Positions 37,526 through 50,084 are shown, counted from the stretch's first letter. The stretch: DNA of 64,000 nt from Watersipora subatra (GCF_963576615.1 NC_088709.1:12406764-12470763); one strand, 5' to 3'. Numbers and translations are program-made. Notes: generated from the sequence alone by a model not told the origin.

Positions 37526-40500
37526 CTGAAACAAATAAAGGTCATTCAGAAAAAACTACGTACACTTGCCACATGGACTAATCGTTCAGTACTATGGAAA
37601 GGTTACAGTGAATCTTAATAAAAAAGAGGAAGTAAAAGTCTGGTTTGGTTACTCTTTTACTCTTTCACTACCACTACTATTACTAATGCTACTACAACTA
37701 CTACTACTATTACTAATGCTACTACTACTTCTACTACTATTACTAGTACTACTATCACTACTGCTACTACTATCACTACTACTACTACTATTACTACTAC
37801 ATACTACTGCTACACCACTACTACTCCTACTACTACTGCTACTACTACTGCTACTACTACTACAGCCGATAGTACTACTACTATTACTACTACTATTACG
37901 ATTACTATTACTATTACTACCACTACTGCTGCTACTACTACTACCACTACTACTAGAACAACTGATAATACTATTATTTCTACTACTACTCCTAACAGCA
38001 CTGTTACTACCAATGTTCTTTTAGAGTTGCATAGAATCTGTTTGACTCATTAGCAAAATCACCTTATGAGAACTTACTGCAAAAAGCTTTTTGGAAACCT
38101 CACTGAAGTGCCTATAGGCTTTCACTCATAGGAATTTTTTTCTGTCACTAACTAGCAATAAATTTATGTTGGTCACTCTCTAATATATTTTTCACCTATT
38201 GAGTTGTTTATTATATTTAAGGCTTTGGTGATGCAGCAGATGCTTGATTTCTGGTTTAACGGAACTGCAACAAGCAGTTGTATTCTTTCTACTCCCACTA
38301 CTAGTTGAAGTGTTCTATGACAAACATACAAAGTCAGCATCATCAAAAGTGAAATAAATTGTTTTTTTCATTCAAATATTAACTATTTTACAGCCAGAGC
38401 AAAATGTATAGTTCTGTTTAAAATAATAACTAACAGTACCAAAATTGACTTCATAGACTGCCTTTCAAATTTGCTGTTTTTGTTGCGTCAGACTAAACAT
38501 ACATGCAGATAAGGTGAGTAAACACTAAATAGCAGGTGACTAAAAACGTTTTCAATTCAGTCTGAATATCAGGCCCATAATCTTATAACGTGTTTCATAG
38601 AGAAAAAGTAGTTTTAGAAATATTTATAAAAAATACCAGTAGGCATTTTAATAGCCACCGAATCTTTGCTTAAAATTATGCGAATTTTCATTTTATAAAT
38701 TATTTTGGGTCTGCTATTGGAATAGTATTAGTTTATAAGTTAAATAGTTTTATTATTTTTTGTACTATATTTTTTAATGAAAATAAACTTACCGAAAAAC
38801 CTCTATTTGAACACCATCTTTATTTGAATTTTACCTCTAATAAAAAACCACCCTGTGAGAAGAGTTGAAAAATTGAGAGCCATTGCTTTCAAATAGAGGT
38901 TTTACAGTAACCATTTTATGGTAAACATTCTACTTGCCCCGCTAATGTTACTCGTTCACCTAGTGAATCTAATCTTCTCTTGTAAAATATGTGCTATATA
39001 TTTTATAGTTTAAAAAGAGCATTCCCATTTTTGTCATTCAAGTCCTGTAACCTTTAATTTTTGTTTAATTTAATACAGAACTAAAAAAGTACTATCTAAA
39101 ATACAGCCACGTTTAGTAATGTCTTATATTGAAAATGCATTTTTCAGTTTTTAACGCTTTGAGACAGTCATGTTTGAAGCTAACAAAGTGACACACTAGT
39201 CGATGCTGGGTAAACTTCATGTTTGCATCTATGATCAGACATTCCCATCATGTTTTGAGTCTACAAAAGTGTAAATGAACAGCACCTAAATTGATTGATA
39301 TTAAACCACCCCCCCCCCTCCCCTTCCCCAGTTTCCTTCATTTCCTTGACATACCTTTTGATACAGCCATTCCTGGTTTCCTTTCACACCATGACAAGCA
39401 TATGTTTTCACTTTACCGCTGTTGGCATAGTCAAGGCAGACCTCATCTCGTCTTATTTCTCCTATCTCACTCATCAACCAGAGCTGATTACCTTTGAGGC
39501 TGTCACACTTTTGAAAACCAATAGGCACGTCATCAGAGAGGTAGTCGGATGGTCCATCTAAGCAGTAGTTGTTAGCCTTATTTTGTATCTGCAGGTAGAT
39601 ACCAGACAGTAGTTATTAGCTTTATTTTGCACCTGCAGGTTTGAATTAGGCTGTAGTTATTAGTTTTATTTTGCACCTGCAGGTAAAAACAGGCAACGGT
39701 GGTTAACTTTATTTTGTACTTACAGGCATATATCAAGAAGTAGGCTACATATTATTGTTTTTCGTACCTGACGATATGTTTATTCATTGAGATGTTAGGG
39801 TATTTATAATGTTCTAAGGTAAGAAAAGCAAAGAAGTGGTGACACAAGTTATCCATCAAACTTTACATGTAGTAACATGCATGTCAATTTGAAATCTGTG
39901 AATCGGATGTTTCTTCTAGCAATTCACAGAAGTGTCCCACTGTTCAGCCACACAATAATATAAGACTACCTCTTCAAAGGATTACTCATACCAAATCTTA
40001 AAAGATTTTTCAGAAAGTATAGATATTTCTATCGTTTGAAATTTTTGTGCTGTTTTAAGTGAACTGACATCCAAATGTTTTTAAACTAAAATCGACAAAA
40101 CTGGGTACATGTTTTTTGTGTTTAACTGCGATACAGTTTTGTCAATTTTAACTGTGGAACATTCGGACAGCCAGATCACCTAATCAACAAACAAATTATG
40201 AAATGATAAAGAATATCTGTAATTTCTGATAAAATATTTTCCAAATTGACCTAAGTAACCTGGCAAATATACAGGTTGAAATTCTCTTTATAGTTGTCAA
40301 AGCTCAAAGCTACATGTAGATGTTCTATTTTTATGGAACATCCAACTCGCTCATCTTTGCCTATTGTACCTGATAATATGGGTTTAGAGGTCAAAAAGAA
40401 AAAAATGAAATTTCATGAAACATACTTGGCCAGAGTGTATTGCTTGGTTTGGTATAAACCTCTCAGGATAAACATTTTTCAAATACCAGTCAAATGATTT

Positions 40501-43500
40501 ACACTTCAATCTCTCCCTTAGCTTGATCCTTGAAGATATGTCTCCATAGTCTCCCTGAAATATGATAAAATGGTCACATTATTTGCGTAAGGAGTTGTTG
40601 CTCCGATGCAACTAAGCGGCAGAGTGTCTTATTCAAGTGGGTGTTTAAAGAGTTAGTGAGCATTTAGATTTGTGTCTCCTTAATGAATGGCAAGTCACCT
40701 TAATGAAAAGTAAACCACCTTAATGAATCAAGGTCACCGTAATGAAAAGTAAGCCACCTTCATATATGTAACGTCACCTTAATGAGTGGTAAGTCATTTT
40801 AATGAGTGGTAAGTCGCTTTAATGAGTGGTAAGTCACTTTCATGAGTGGTAAGTCGCTTTAATGAGTGGTAAGTCACTTTAATGAGTGGTAAGTCATTTT
40901 AATGAGTGGTAAGTCATTTTAATGAGTGGTAAGTCACTTTCATGAGTGGTAAGGTACTTCCATGAGTGGTAAGTCACTTTCATGAGTAGCAAGTCACTTC
41001 TATGAGTAGCAAGTCACTTTAATGAGTGGTAAGTTACTTTAATGAGTGGTAAGTCATTTTAATGAGTGGTAAGTCACTTTAATGAGTGGTAAGTCACTTT
41101 AATGAGTGGTAAGTCACATTAATGAGTGGTAAGTCACTTTCATGAGTGGTAAGTCACTTTCATGAGTGGTAAGTCAACATAGTTGGAGAAGTGTTGGTAA
41201 ATCTATGGAATATTGAAATGTATACTTACTAGGTCCTGATTCAACCACTCATAGTAGAAGTTCTTGTATTCATCCAGCCAGACCTCTGCCAGCCTTATGC
41301 TGTTCTTTTTTATTATGTTCGCTGCCTTCGCAAACTTATATGGTATCCGAGTTCTAAAATTAAGTGTCTATAAGTTATACTGACACCTTTTCTGGATGTA
41401 TAGGTGACATTTGCATTAGGTAATAAACAATTTTTGCTTAACATACAAAAACTTATGTTTTTTGCAGTGTTAATAATGATAAAGAAATAAAGCGCTTCTG
41501 TAAATTTGGTACTTTATTAAGGTATTGGTAAAACTTTTCATTAACTTTTAACTTAAGGTAAACTGATATTGGTAACCAACTTCTTGGTTGTTATATAGCA
41601 ATCATAAGCCAGCTTTCAAAATGATTGCAAAAGAAATGCAACTGATTTGAGCAAATACTTTTGGACAGTAAAATTGTAAATTGTTTATAAATTCATCTTC
41701 TCTTTTATTTTTCAAACAGCCAATCAAATGGGTTGATAAAAGCTAATCAGAGGAGAAGGAAAAAACTGTCAAAACTTTAAATCTTACTTGTAATTAAAAG
41801 CTGACCATAGCAGGTGATACAACTGACAGGACTGGTAAATACAGTGGCCCCCTTAATGCTCTCTGAACATAGCAAGCGGTAAAACTAACAGTAGCGATAA
41901 ATACAGTTGTTCCCTTAAGGGGACAACTGTATTTATCAGCACTGCCAATTTTATCACTTGCTATGGTCAGGGAGCATTAAGGGGGCTAATTTATTTATCA
42001 GTCCTGTTAGTTTTATCCCGTGCTCTGTTCAGGGAACATTAAGGAAGCAACTGTACTTATCGGTACTATAATTAGTTTTATTACAAGCTATGTTCAGGGA
42101 GCATTAATAATACAGTAAACATAAAGCACTTTATTCTCAGTATTAGTTTCGGCTGTTAACTCTGTGTCACTACGAATTCAGTAATTACATTTTAGTATAA
42201 TGAATATATGGACATGCTCTTCAGTCTTGGCTAATAATTAAAATAAGAAGAATTGTCTGAGCAGAAATGGTTGTCTGTACGATCTTTCTAGATTTTTATA
42301 AAAAGCTAAAACCAAGATGAATAAGGTGCAATTATAGAACTTGAATACACGTGAGTATGAGTGAGTTGATATGCTGGTTAATTAAATAAAACCTGATCTC
42401 ACCTGAAAATATGACCAACACGTGAACAAGGGATGATTTCTAGGGTACCTCCACACATCCATATTCTAAATGATATTTCTAGATTCTCTCCACCCCAAAT
42501 GTCCATCCCTGCATCATAAGTACCCAGCTCTATAAAGTAGTCCTTGCTGATGGAGAAGAGGCCTCCAATCATCGTAGGTGAATGAACTGGTGCTACCTAG
42601 GAAACAGAGATAGGGACTCAACTTAGGAAGATTTTTGGTACCAGAAACAGTTTGAGGCTCCCAAATCACTATTTTAATCACTAGACCTCGAATTCCCCTT
42701 AAAAATCATATGCTTCAAAATCATATAAAATAAATCCTTCAATGTAAAGTCAACTGAGTCATGCTTATCGATAGGTCAGAAAACGTACATATTTCAACAC
42801 ACTTTATGATGACCTTGGAATACTTGTCGATATGGCAAGATGCAAAATGCAATAGACAAGAGGCAAGAGATCTTGCCTCTTGCAACAAGTAAGATCTCTT
42901 GCCTCTTAACCATCTGCTTTTTTGCATTTTGGAAGAGGCAAGATGCAGAAAAGCAGATGATCGAGTTAGCCTAAAATGCAGGTATGTTTAGGTTCAATTC
43001 TCAAACACTGCAGTTTTTTACAGGTAAGTGTTTTGGTTGTCTCACCCTATCCTTTTGATGATTATTTTTGTTTTCTGTTCTGATGTACCAAATATGCTGT
43101 AGATTCCAGCCAAAGCCTCCAACAGAAATCTCAGTTCTGTTTATTCCTTTGTACTCTAAAGTCATGTTGTCAATGGTGTCTACTCGCGGAACAACAACTG
43201 TCGTTTTGTTTGTGCGAATCTCATGCAATAGAGGCTCCAGCCACCCTGGCAAAAAAATATTTGATCAAGTTGGATCCAGGTTTTGTGCATATAGCACAGT
43301 CTCCACTGCAAAAGAACATACTGCTGAAAGTATTGTACTTAAAAAAGTACTTTTGTTAAGGCAATACATATGTTCTTTTGTTTGGCCTAGAAATCAGAAA
43401 ACAACATATTTTTGCGAGGGGAAACATTCAGCGACAGCATAGAATCATGAGAAACAAACAATAATAAAAGATTAGCGGCCATGACTTTTTATGAACCTCG

Positions 43501-46500
43501 TCTTTGAACATGACTGCAACAAATGTTTTTGTAGGTGGCCGTGTTGAAAAAAGTATAGGTAAATAAATTATCTGCTCGATTTTATAATAAACACTTACAA
43601 CTTTTGAAATACCTAGTAGTCACAACATGAAAGTCAACCTGCCTAGTAAAACATTGAGTAAATAGTGAGTGTTAAAATACTTTGTAAGGTATTGTGTAAA
43701 GAACTAACTTTTGGTATACCCTCCGCACATCATAGGAATCTGTTAAACTTAATAAGGTATTATGCGGAAAACTAATATATAATAAAACCTTCAGTAAACT
43801 CAATAAGAGAGTCAGTACATCTAGTAAGAGCTGACATCCGATACACCCTCAGTACACTCAATAAGAGAGTCAGTACATCTAGTAAGAGCTGACATCTGAT
43901 ACACCCTCAGTACACTCAATAAGAGAGTGAGTATATCTAGTAAAAACTCACATCTGATATACTCTCAGTACACTCAATGGAAGAGTTGATACATTTGGTA
44001 TAATTCTGTGTAAAAAAAAGTTCACATTCTGCATACCTTCAGTACACTCGATGTGAGAGTCCAGGAAAGTCAGCACATCACCGGATGCTGCCTTAGCACC
44101 AGCCAGCCTAGATCTGATTAGTCCTTCCCGCTTCCTCATCCTGATTATTCGCACTATATTTAGCTTGTCCATGTAATTCTGGAGTTGCTTCCCCAGATGA
44201 GCTGCAAGCGGTTTGAAAAGTTAAGAACAAATCATTATACTAGTTGAAAAAGTTGAACAAAGCTCTAAAGTATCAAAACCGTTTGTGGTGTGGGTGCCAG
44301 TGCAAAGAAAGCTTGGGATGATCAAGATGTAGATAAAGTCATTTTAATTACTTTAAAATGTTAAGGTCAAGCGATCCATCACTCGAACAGTATGACAGAA
44401 GTCAGCTATACTGAGTAACACGCAGTTTCAGTGAAGTGGGTATGTTTACTTCTGAGAGTCATGCAACCAAATCTACATGTACGTTCAGAGTTAAGGAGTT
44501 TCAGAACCTTTTGCTAATAACTTCTTTTAGAGCTTCGACTAAGTTACCACAGACACTAAGTTTTTTCTGCCATTTTACAAACTCATGATATTATACAATA
44601 GCTTTGTATTCAAATCATTATTTAGACCCCTAATGCACACCTCATTAGTTCATGTTGTCATTGATCATTTATACTCATTAATTGAAGGAGACACACAACT
44701 CCTAAGAGAAACAACTCACAAAACAATAAGATACCAACATTAACTTTTAGCTGTTCTGCAAAAACACAATCTTCTGTGCTATGACCCATATATGTACAGA
44801 GCAGCTGTACTATCTTGTGTTTTTAAAAATCTCATGAATAATGAAAAAGTTAGTGTGTTTAACATTCATTATGCCGACAGATTCAAAGTTAGAATTCAAC
44901 TTTTGTCAAAAAGTTGACTAGCTCAAACTTTGACTGTTGCTTTGGTGTTAGCTGAAAAATTTATTGGCGGTGTCGACGTCTGATTGTTGTAGACTATTTA
45001 AACCAACAATCTAAGTATATTTTAACAACTACCTAATTAACCTACCCAACAGTCATGCTGTTGAATCAGGCTAATTGCAAAAGCAAAGACACCAACAAAA
45101 AACCTCTCAGAGGTAACATTCTCAACACTACATACAAGCAGAAAACTGAACAATGACTACCAAACAGTGCTTAAGGCAGAAAGGTATGACTCTGAACAGA
45201 CCAAATTAATGAGGCAGTTGATAGCTCTTGTCAAGAACAGTTATCCAATCGAGCAATGGTAACATAAACATGATTTTACATCAAAAAGGAACTTGAACGG
45301 CAATTAAAAAGCTGTAATAACAAAAACTAGTGATTGAATAAATGAGTGATTGAGGTTTTTTGGGGTAAAAAATGAGTGCAACCGGTCACTCTTTCACACT
45401 TCACACACTACGAAAAAAGGGGTGCAAACCGTCTTTCCTGTGTACACTTCGACAAGATGAGGGATGCAAGAAGGCTCTCTTTTGTACACTACTACAAAAA
45501 GAGGAGTGCAACCTCTCTTTCATGTGTACACTACTGCAAAAAGAGGAGTGCAACCTCTCTCTCATGTGTACACTACTACAAGAAGAGGGCTGCAACCTAT
45601 CTTTATTGTATACACTACTGCCAGAAGAGGGTTGCAACATGTATCTCTTATGTACAGTGCTGACAAATGGGGTATGAAATGTCTCTCCTGTGCACACGAC
45701 TGCAAAAAGTGCAGCCAGGCTCATTTTTTCACACCTTTGAAAGCTAAGCAATTCAAATGATTCAGGTTGATCATTACACAACTTAGGTACAGATTTGAGC
45801 AAAACTTCAAGCAATCTCTATAAGACCATCACTTACGCATATCAGAGAAGTCATCAACCAGAATAATCTCCTTGAGAAGTCTAGGATTAGATCTGTCTAT
45901 AACACTGTGTACTGATCGTAGTAAGACTGACCAGGCCTCGTTATGAAAGCACATGATCACACTAGTGTCTGGTAGATCCTTGGCATATATCTTTGTTTTA
46001 CACCTGTAGTTGAAACAGGTTGGTAATAGAAATTCAGAAAAATTAATGTACTCAAATGACTAAAATAAATTTACCTCAAACATGTGAGGTTGCTATAAAT
46101 ATTATTACCATATAAAGTATCCCTCTAATTCATGTTAAAATCATCTACTACATTGGTACTAAAAGAAATGGAACCCGTTAACAATAATGGTGTTAACAAG
46201 GATGATGTTAACAAGCACTACCGAAAATAATACTGGTAAGGATGCTAACAACAATAGACAGTCAGTAGCTGAAAACATTTCGGTACAACATTTAGACCTT
46301 CGTCTAAAAAAATTATAATCCCAGTCAGCCATTCACTGTGAGTTTTTTACAATAATATATGAACAGGCAATAACATAAAATAATAACTAGTTAGTTTAGT
46401 TTAGTAGCTTCAAGGTCCTGAAAATATTTCAATGGCAGACAATTACCAGACCTGTTGAGAAGGCGTGAGCTGCAACAACAGCAATAATTGCAATAAAAAT

Positions 46501-49469
46501 AACTATAGTAATAGTAATGGTTAGAGCAACAGCGATGACAATAAAAACAATAATAATGATAAATAATTATTATTATTTGCGCTGACTAGAATCAATCTGC
46601 ATTCAGCAAATTGTCCCATGATCAGTAAACACTGCGAGGAAGATACTATCTAAGTCTGGGAGTTTTTGATAAATAACAGCGTTATGTCAAACACAGTAAT
46701 CAGACTAGATTTATCTAATAATGATTATAGGAATACTGTGATAGAATTAGTAATAATGCTAGTAAATAATAGTAATATTTGATAGAAGTGATGCAATAGT
46801 TAGTTATAGAATATATGAAACTTATATGCTTATTCAATCACACATTTTACTAGTTATCAGTAGCTGTCTGTCAGCTACTATAACTGTACTAAATGGTTAA
46901 CATGCAGTTTAATCAAACCCCCTTATCTTGCTGACCTTAAAATTGAATAGGTAGCCTTAAGAGAAGATAAGAAGCTAACTGGAAAACGTGCCAACATTCA
47001 AACAGCCACTTGCAGTTTGACAAAACTTCTTATTTTATTAAAAGATTGTAAACAAACTTTGTTTAAACTTCTTAGAAGATAGATTATTAGATTCAATACG
47101 CATGAACTGTGTGAACCACAAATGACTCAAAGTACATTTGCGAAAAGGCTAAACACAACAAATGTGTAAAAAATTTAAAAGATTTCTGAGTTTCATTAGT
47201 AGCAGTTTAGATAGACGACTGTTTACTATATATTACTTTTAATCATATTTGTTTTGCACTGTTTTATTGACGCCTTAAAACATATTCTATATTTTTATTA
47301 TATTACTTTGACCAATTTTGAAGAGAGCATTTATGAAAATAAAATTTTGTTTGCTACATTTTCTTTTCCGAAAAATTTTTTCTGAAAAAGGTTTTTGCAA
47401 AATGACTACATTGTAAATTGAAACCTGATTTAGTGGTTTCAACCTAAGAGTTTATAATGAGCGATATTTTTGCATTTATTTCTGTTGGAGTAATTTCAAC
47501 ACAGAAAACGCGATACTGATTAGAACTCAATGCTCCTCATATCCTGTGCTTAAAAAACCTATTTAGAAATCAACTCAAATAGTAAAATAGCTATAAAAGA
47601 TTACTTATTTAAAATGATGAGCATGTAAACTGCAGACAACGATGGCTAACTGCTACTAGTTTATTGACCTAATGACCCAAACAAACCACTTCAAGCTTGT
47701 AAGATAGATTGTAGATTGCTAACAGCTTTGACTATCATAGTCAGTGCAGCTTTAGATGAGAGGTAGGAATATTCGAACGCATTCGGAGTCAACTTCCTTC
47801 AGCTTTAGTTTTAGAAGATTCATGAGAAACTCTCTGATAGAAATTAAGTTGAGTAGATGCAATGGTGATGGCTGGGTTCGCAGAAAGTAAAAGTTACCCA
47901 TAAACAGTAATCATAGTAAGATGTAACTTGCATTTAAAGAAAGAGACTCTATCATAACATAAAGCTGACTGATAATAACTCCAGTTGTCTACCCAAAAAG
48001 CAGTCAGTTATTTGCTTTCAGCCAAAGCCGACTAGCATTACATCCATCTTACTCAAATGCGCATTTTGTATGCATTATTTTAATGTCTGAACAAAATAGA
48101 TAACTACATACTGACCGGACTTTTGGCAAGTGCAGCTAAAAAAAGAATGACTACTAAGAGTCGCAAGTCGGAGCGACCTAAGTCGTTTTTAACAGTTTTA
48201 AAAAATTGCAACCATCTCATCGTATACAGTCTGTGACACTAAATACGTATGAATGTAACACAACAGTAGTAAAAGCATGACAATGATTTACATATAAACA
48301 AAGTTGAAACAAACTAATGAGTATAGACTATTGCTATATTCAGCTGTGGTACTGTATTATAAATACCGGTATCTTAAATATTTGCCAAATTTAGCTTCAG
48401 GTGTTTTGAAGATTAAACTGGCTGAATACCCGCAAGAATGTTACAGCTTGAACGGAGTGCTTGGGTTGAATAGATAGAGGGAGTGCGGTCTTTTTCTGTT
48501 ATATTAAAAAGGTATTAGACTGCCTTGTCCTAGTTTTAAACTATCTGGCGGTTCCTTTTGCTAATATTTTGTTTGATTTTTAAATGTTGATACATTATCT
48601 CATCATACACACACAAAAAACACACACATAAACGCACATATGTATGCACACATGTGCACATGCACACAGGAACATGCACACACGCAAATGCATTCACATA
48701 CACATAGACACACACGTAGACACCCACATAGACCCACACGTAGACACACACGTAGACACACACGTAGACACACATGTAGACACACACACATAGACACACA
48801 CAAATGCATGCAGGCACACACACATGAAAACACATATGCACACATGCAAGCACATATGTACCTCCGCATACGCACACACGCACACACGCACATACGCACA
48901 CACGCACACACGCGCACAAACACACATACAAACACACGTACAAACACACGTACAAACACACTTACAAACACTCGTACAAACACACACAGTTGTTAGAACT
49001 GAAATCCTGAATATAGAAACTGTGGTTTTATACAAGCAGACATTCTCATGTAGGGTCATTTAAATGCACTATGACCATATATTCCATATTATCTAGTATA
49101 TCTAATTAAATGCACGTTGACCATACATCCATCTTATTCAGTCTGGGCAACTAGTGTAGATGCAACTAAATACTAGAACTACATACTTGAGTGCAAAAGT
49201 ATTGGTTATACGGGTTTACATACTCAGGTGAGACCTCCTACATCTAAGCTCTGTACGCGCACAGTTATCTTGGCACTAAAAAACTCATTGTGGTCGTACA
49301 GGTATAAATACTTACAGAGGGTCTCTTACATCTAAGAGCTGTCTGCGCACAGATATCTGGTCACTGGCAAACTCATTGAAGTTATTATTCTTCAGGCCCC
49401 TTTCATATCTCTCTTTATCCTTTTGACTGAGGTCTTCCTCATTGATCACCACACCTTTTCCTAGTTCTC
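37376..49469 (-). CDS. Polypeptide N-acetylgalactosaminyltransferase, gene B (exons 4-12; 5' end not found)
   Basis: Paralog of gene A. Exons: 49469-49316, 46003-45837, 44201-44037, 43245-43046, 42596-42403, 41353-41230, 40554-40426, 39588-39355, 37525-37376. They have the same lengths and phases as in gene A and no internal stop, for about 505 residues. DxH, WGGEN, the VGH histidine and all three lectin QxW motifs are kept. Exon 7 differs from gene A at about 26 of 66 residues and reads GGFGWN where gene A reads GGFDWN; exons 8-12 differ at only 4 positions that I could see. The signal-anchor and stem exons, 0.8 to 2.2 kb upstream of exon 4 in genes A and C, were not found between 49,470 and 64,000. 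The gene is either 5'-truncated, has a very long intron, or uses other 5' exons. Confidence 0.85.
37656..38014. repeat. Trinucleotide (ACT/TAC) array (duplicate)
   Basis: Counterpart in gene B, two triplets longer in the middle. Confidence 0.95.
38789..38912. mobile_element. Short MITE, pogo/Tigger-like ends (duplicate)
   Basis: Counterpart of 10797-10920. Confidence 0.5.
39355..39588 (-). CDS. Gene B exon 11 (lectin)
   Basis: 78 codons with the same protein sequence as gene A exon 11 by my reading. The upstream acceptor region carries one more decayed duplicate than gene A. Confidence 0.92.
39589..39740 (-). repeat. Tandem decayed copies of exon 11 acceptor, extra unit
   Basis: Gene B counterpart with three decayed copies instead of two. 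Confidence 0.85.
40426..40554 (-). CDS. Gene B exon 10
   Basis: 43 codons, one change from gene A (KLRERL versus KLRQRL). Donor GTATGT. Confidence 0.9.
40675..41176. repeat. 20-bp minisatellite, about 25 units
   Basis: Counterpart in gene B with more units. Confidence 0.95.
41230..41353 (-). CDS. Gene B exon 9
   Basis: Same length, splice sites and phase as gene A exon 9. Reads YYEWLNQDL. Confidence 0.9.
41815..42115. mobile_element. Fold-back element cluster, uninterrupted copy
   Basis: Counterpart of 13610-14240 without the MITE. Shows a 15-bp perfect arm pair (GATAAATACAGTTGT and its complement) around CCCTTAAGGGG. Confidence 0.6.
42403..42596 (-). CDS. Gene B exon 8 (WGGEN)
   Basis: Nearly identical to gene A exon 8 (one Val/Ile change). 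It marks the right edge of the recently homogenised segment. Confidence 0.92.
42857..42882. repeat. 26-bp palindrome and partial copies
   Basis: Arms CAAGAGGCAAGA / TCTTGCCTCTTG around GA. Further partial copies to about 42,950, in gene B intron 7. No counterpart in gene A. Confidence 0.8.
43046..43245 (-). CDS. Gene B exon 7 (diverged)
   Basis: 66 residues like gene A exon 7, but about 26 differ. [12 protein letters not shown] replaces [12 protein letters not shown]. The frame stays open past the GTGAGA donor into the intron. Confidence 0.85.
43785..43990 (-). repeat. 58-bp tandem repeat derived from exon 6 3' end
   Basis: Each unit contains, on the minus strand, GAGTGTACTGAG followed by GGTGTATC, like exon 6's GAGTGTACTGAAG/GTATGC. 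About 3.5 units between exons 6 and 7 of gene B; gene A has none. Confidence 0.85.
44037..44201 (-). CDS. Gene B exon 6 (DxH)
   Basis: [10 protein letters not shown] is kept. Five residues differ from gene A. Decayed copies of its 3' end and donor are repeated just downstream, at 43,785-43,990. Confidence 0.9.
44202..45370. other. Gene B intron 5, left part
   Basis: No gene or clear repeat recognised. Confidence 0.5.
45376..45720. repeat. 42-bp minisatellite, about 8 units
   Basis: Units like AGGAGTGCAACCTCTCTTTC followed by ATGTGTACACTACTGCAAAA AG, in gene B intron 5. A multiple of 3, so several frames stay open; judged non-coding. Confidence 0.9.
45837..46003 (-). CDS. Gene B exon 5
   Basis: Same structure as gene A exon 5; three residues differ (RSNPRLLKE versus RSDSKLLKE). 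Acceptor CTACAG. Confidence 0.9.
46004..48600. other. Gene B intron 4, left part
   Basis: AT-rich with short AAT/ATA triplet runs near 46,480-46,575. No gene recognised. Confidence 0.5.
48603..48990. repeat. CA/CG and CACACGTAGA minisatellite
   Basis: About 390 bp of alternating CA, CG and TG dinucleotides, including a 12-14-bp ACACACGTAGAC sub-repeat. Open frames on both strands are artefacts. Confidence 0.9.
49225..49293 (-). pseudogene. Decayed partial copy of GALNT exon 4
   Basis: Plus-strand AGACCTCCTACATCTAAGCT resembles exon 4's AGGGTCTCTTACATCTAAGA, then both continue through CGCACAG and AACTCATTG. It lies 23 bp from the true exon 4 of gene B. The adjacent intron also resembles that beside exon 4 of genes A and C. 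Confidence 0.75.
49316..49469 (-). CDS. Gene B exon 4
   Basis: Encodes [18 protein letters not shown]. It differs from genes A and C at three residues (V/M, R/H, V/I). Acceptor TTTAG, donor GTAAG. Confidence 0.85.
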
Positions 49470-50084
49470 CTAAAGTTATGTTTTCATGAAAATGTATATG
49501 TGTTCCACAGCAAACCTTACAGCTGTACCACTGATATAAACCCCACAACTGGCGGTGTGATTGCGTAACATAGCAAATAACATATGTTTAATATTACATG
49601 TAAAATTACCAAATAGCAAGCACAAAGCAACACAGCAAAACACCAACTATACTGTTTGTAAAACTTCAATGATGTATTTAACAGAAGGACATTTTCTGAA
49701 AATTGTGTCACTTGCCTTATAATTGACACATATTAACATAGCTCATAGATACTCCCATAATTTATATATACTCTCATACCTCATAAATACTCTCATAAGT
49801 CATAGATACTCTCATAACTCGTGTTTTATTACAACCCTCACTATTGTCTTGCTTTTTAAAAACTATCCGATTCCTGATTGTCAGAACACTAGCACACTAA
49901 TAGAGAATAGTGACACCACGGTAAGTCTTCCCTTGCAAAAACCAATTGCTGAGCTTATCATGTCTCAGGTGAATACAGTTGGACTTTAAATTTTTTATGA
50001 AGAAAATTTTAAGTCCAACCGTACATTTTATAATGGGAGTGGTGGTGCACTCTTGTAATCCAACTACTTAGAAGCAAGGTTTGG

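Larger units (their letters stand above)
27829..42620. repeat. Right copy of recent segmental duplication
   Basis: Counterpart of 1-14,770. It holds the 5' exons of gene A and exons 8-12 of gene B. Whether the match extends left of 27,829 cannot be seen, because the left copy starts at the window edge. Confidence 0.95.
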
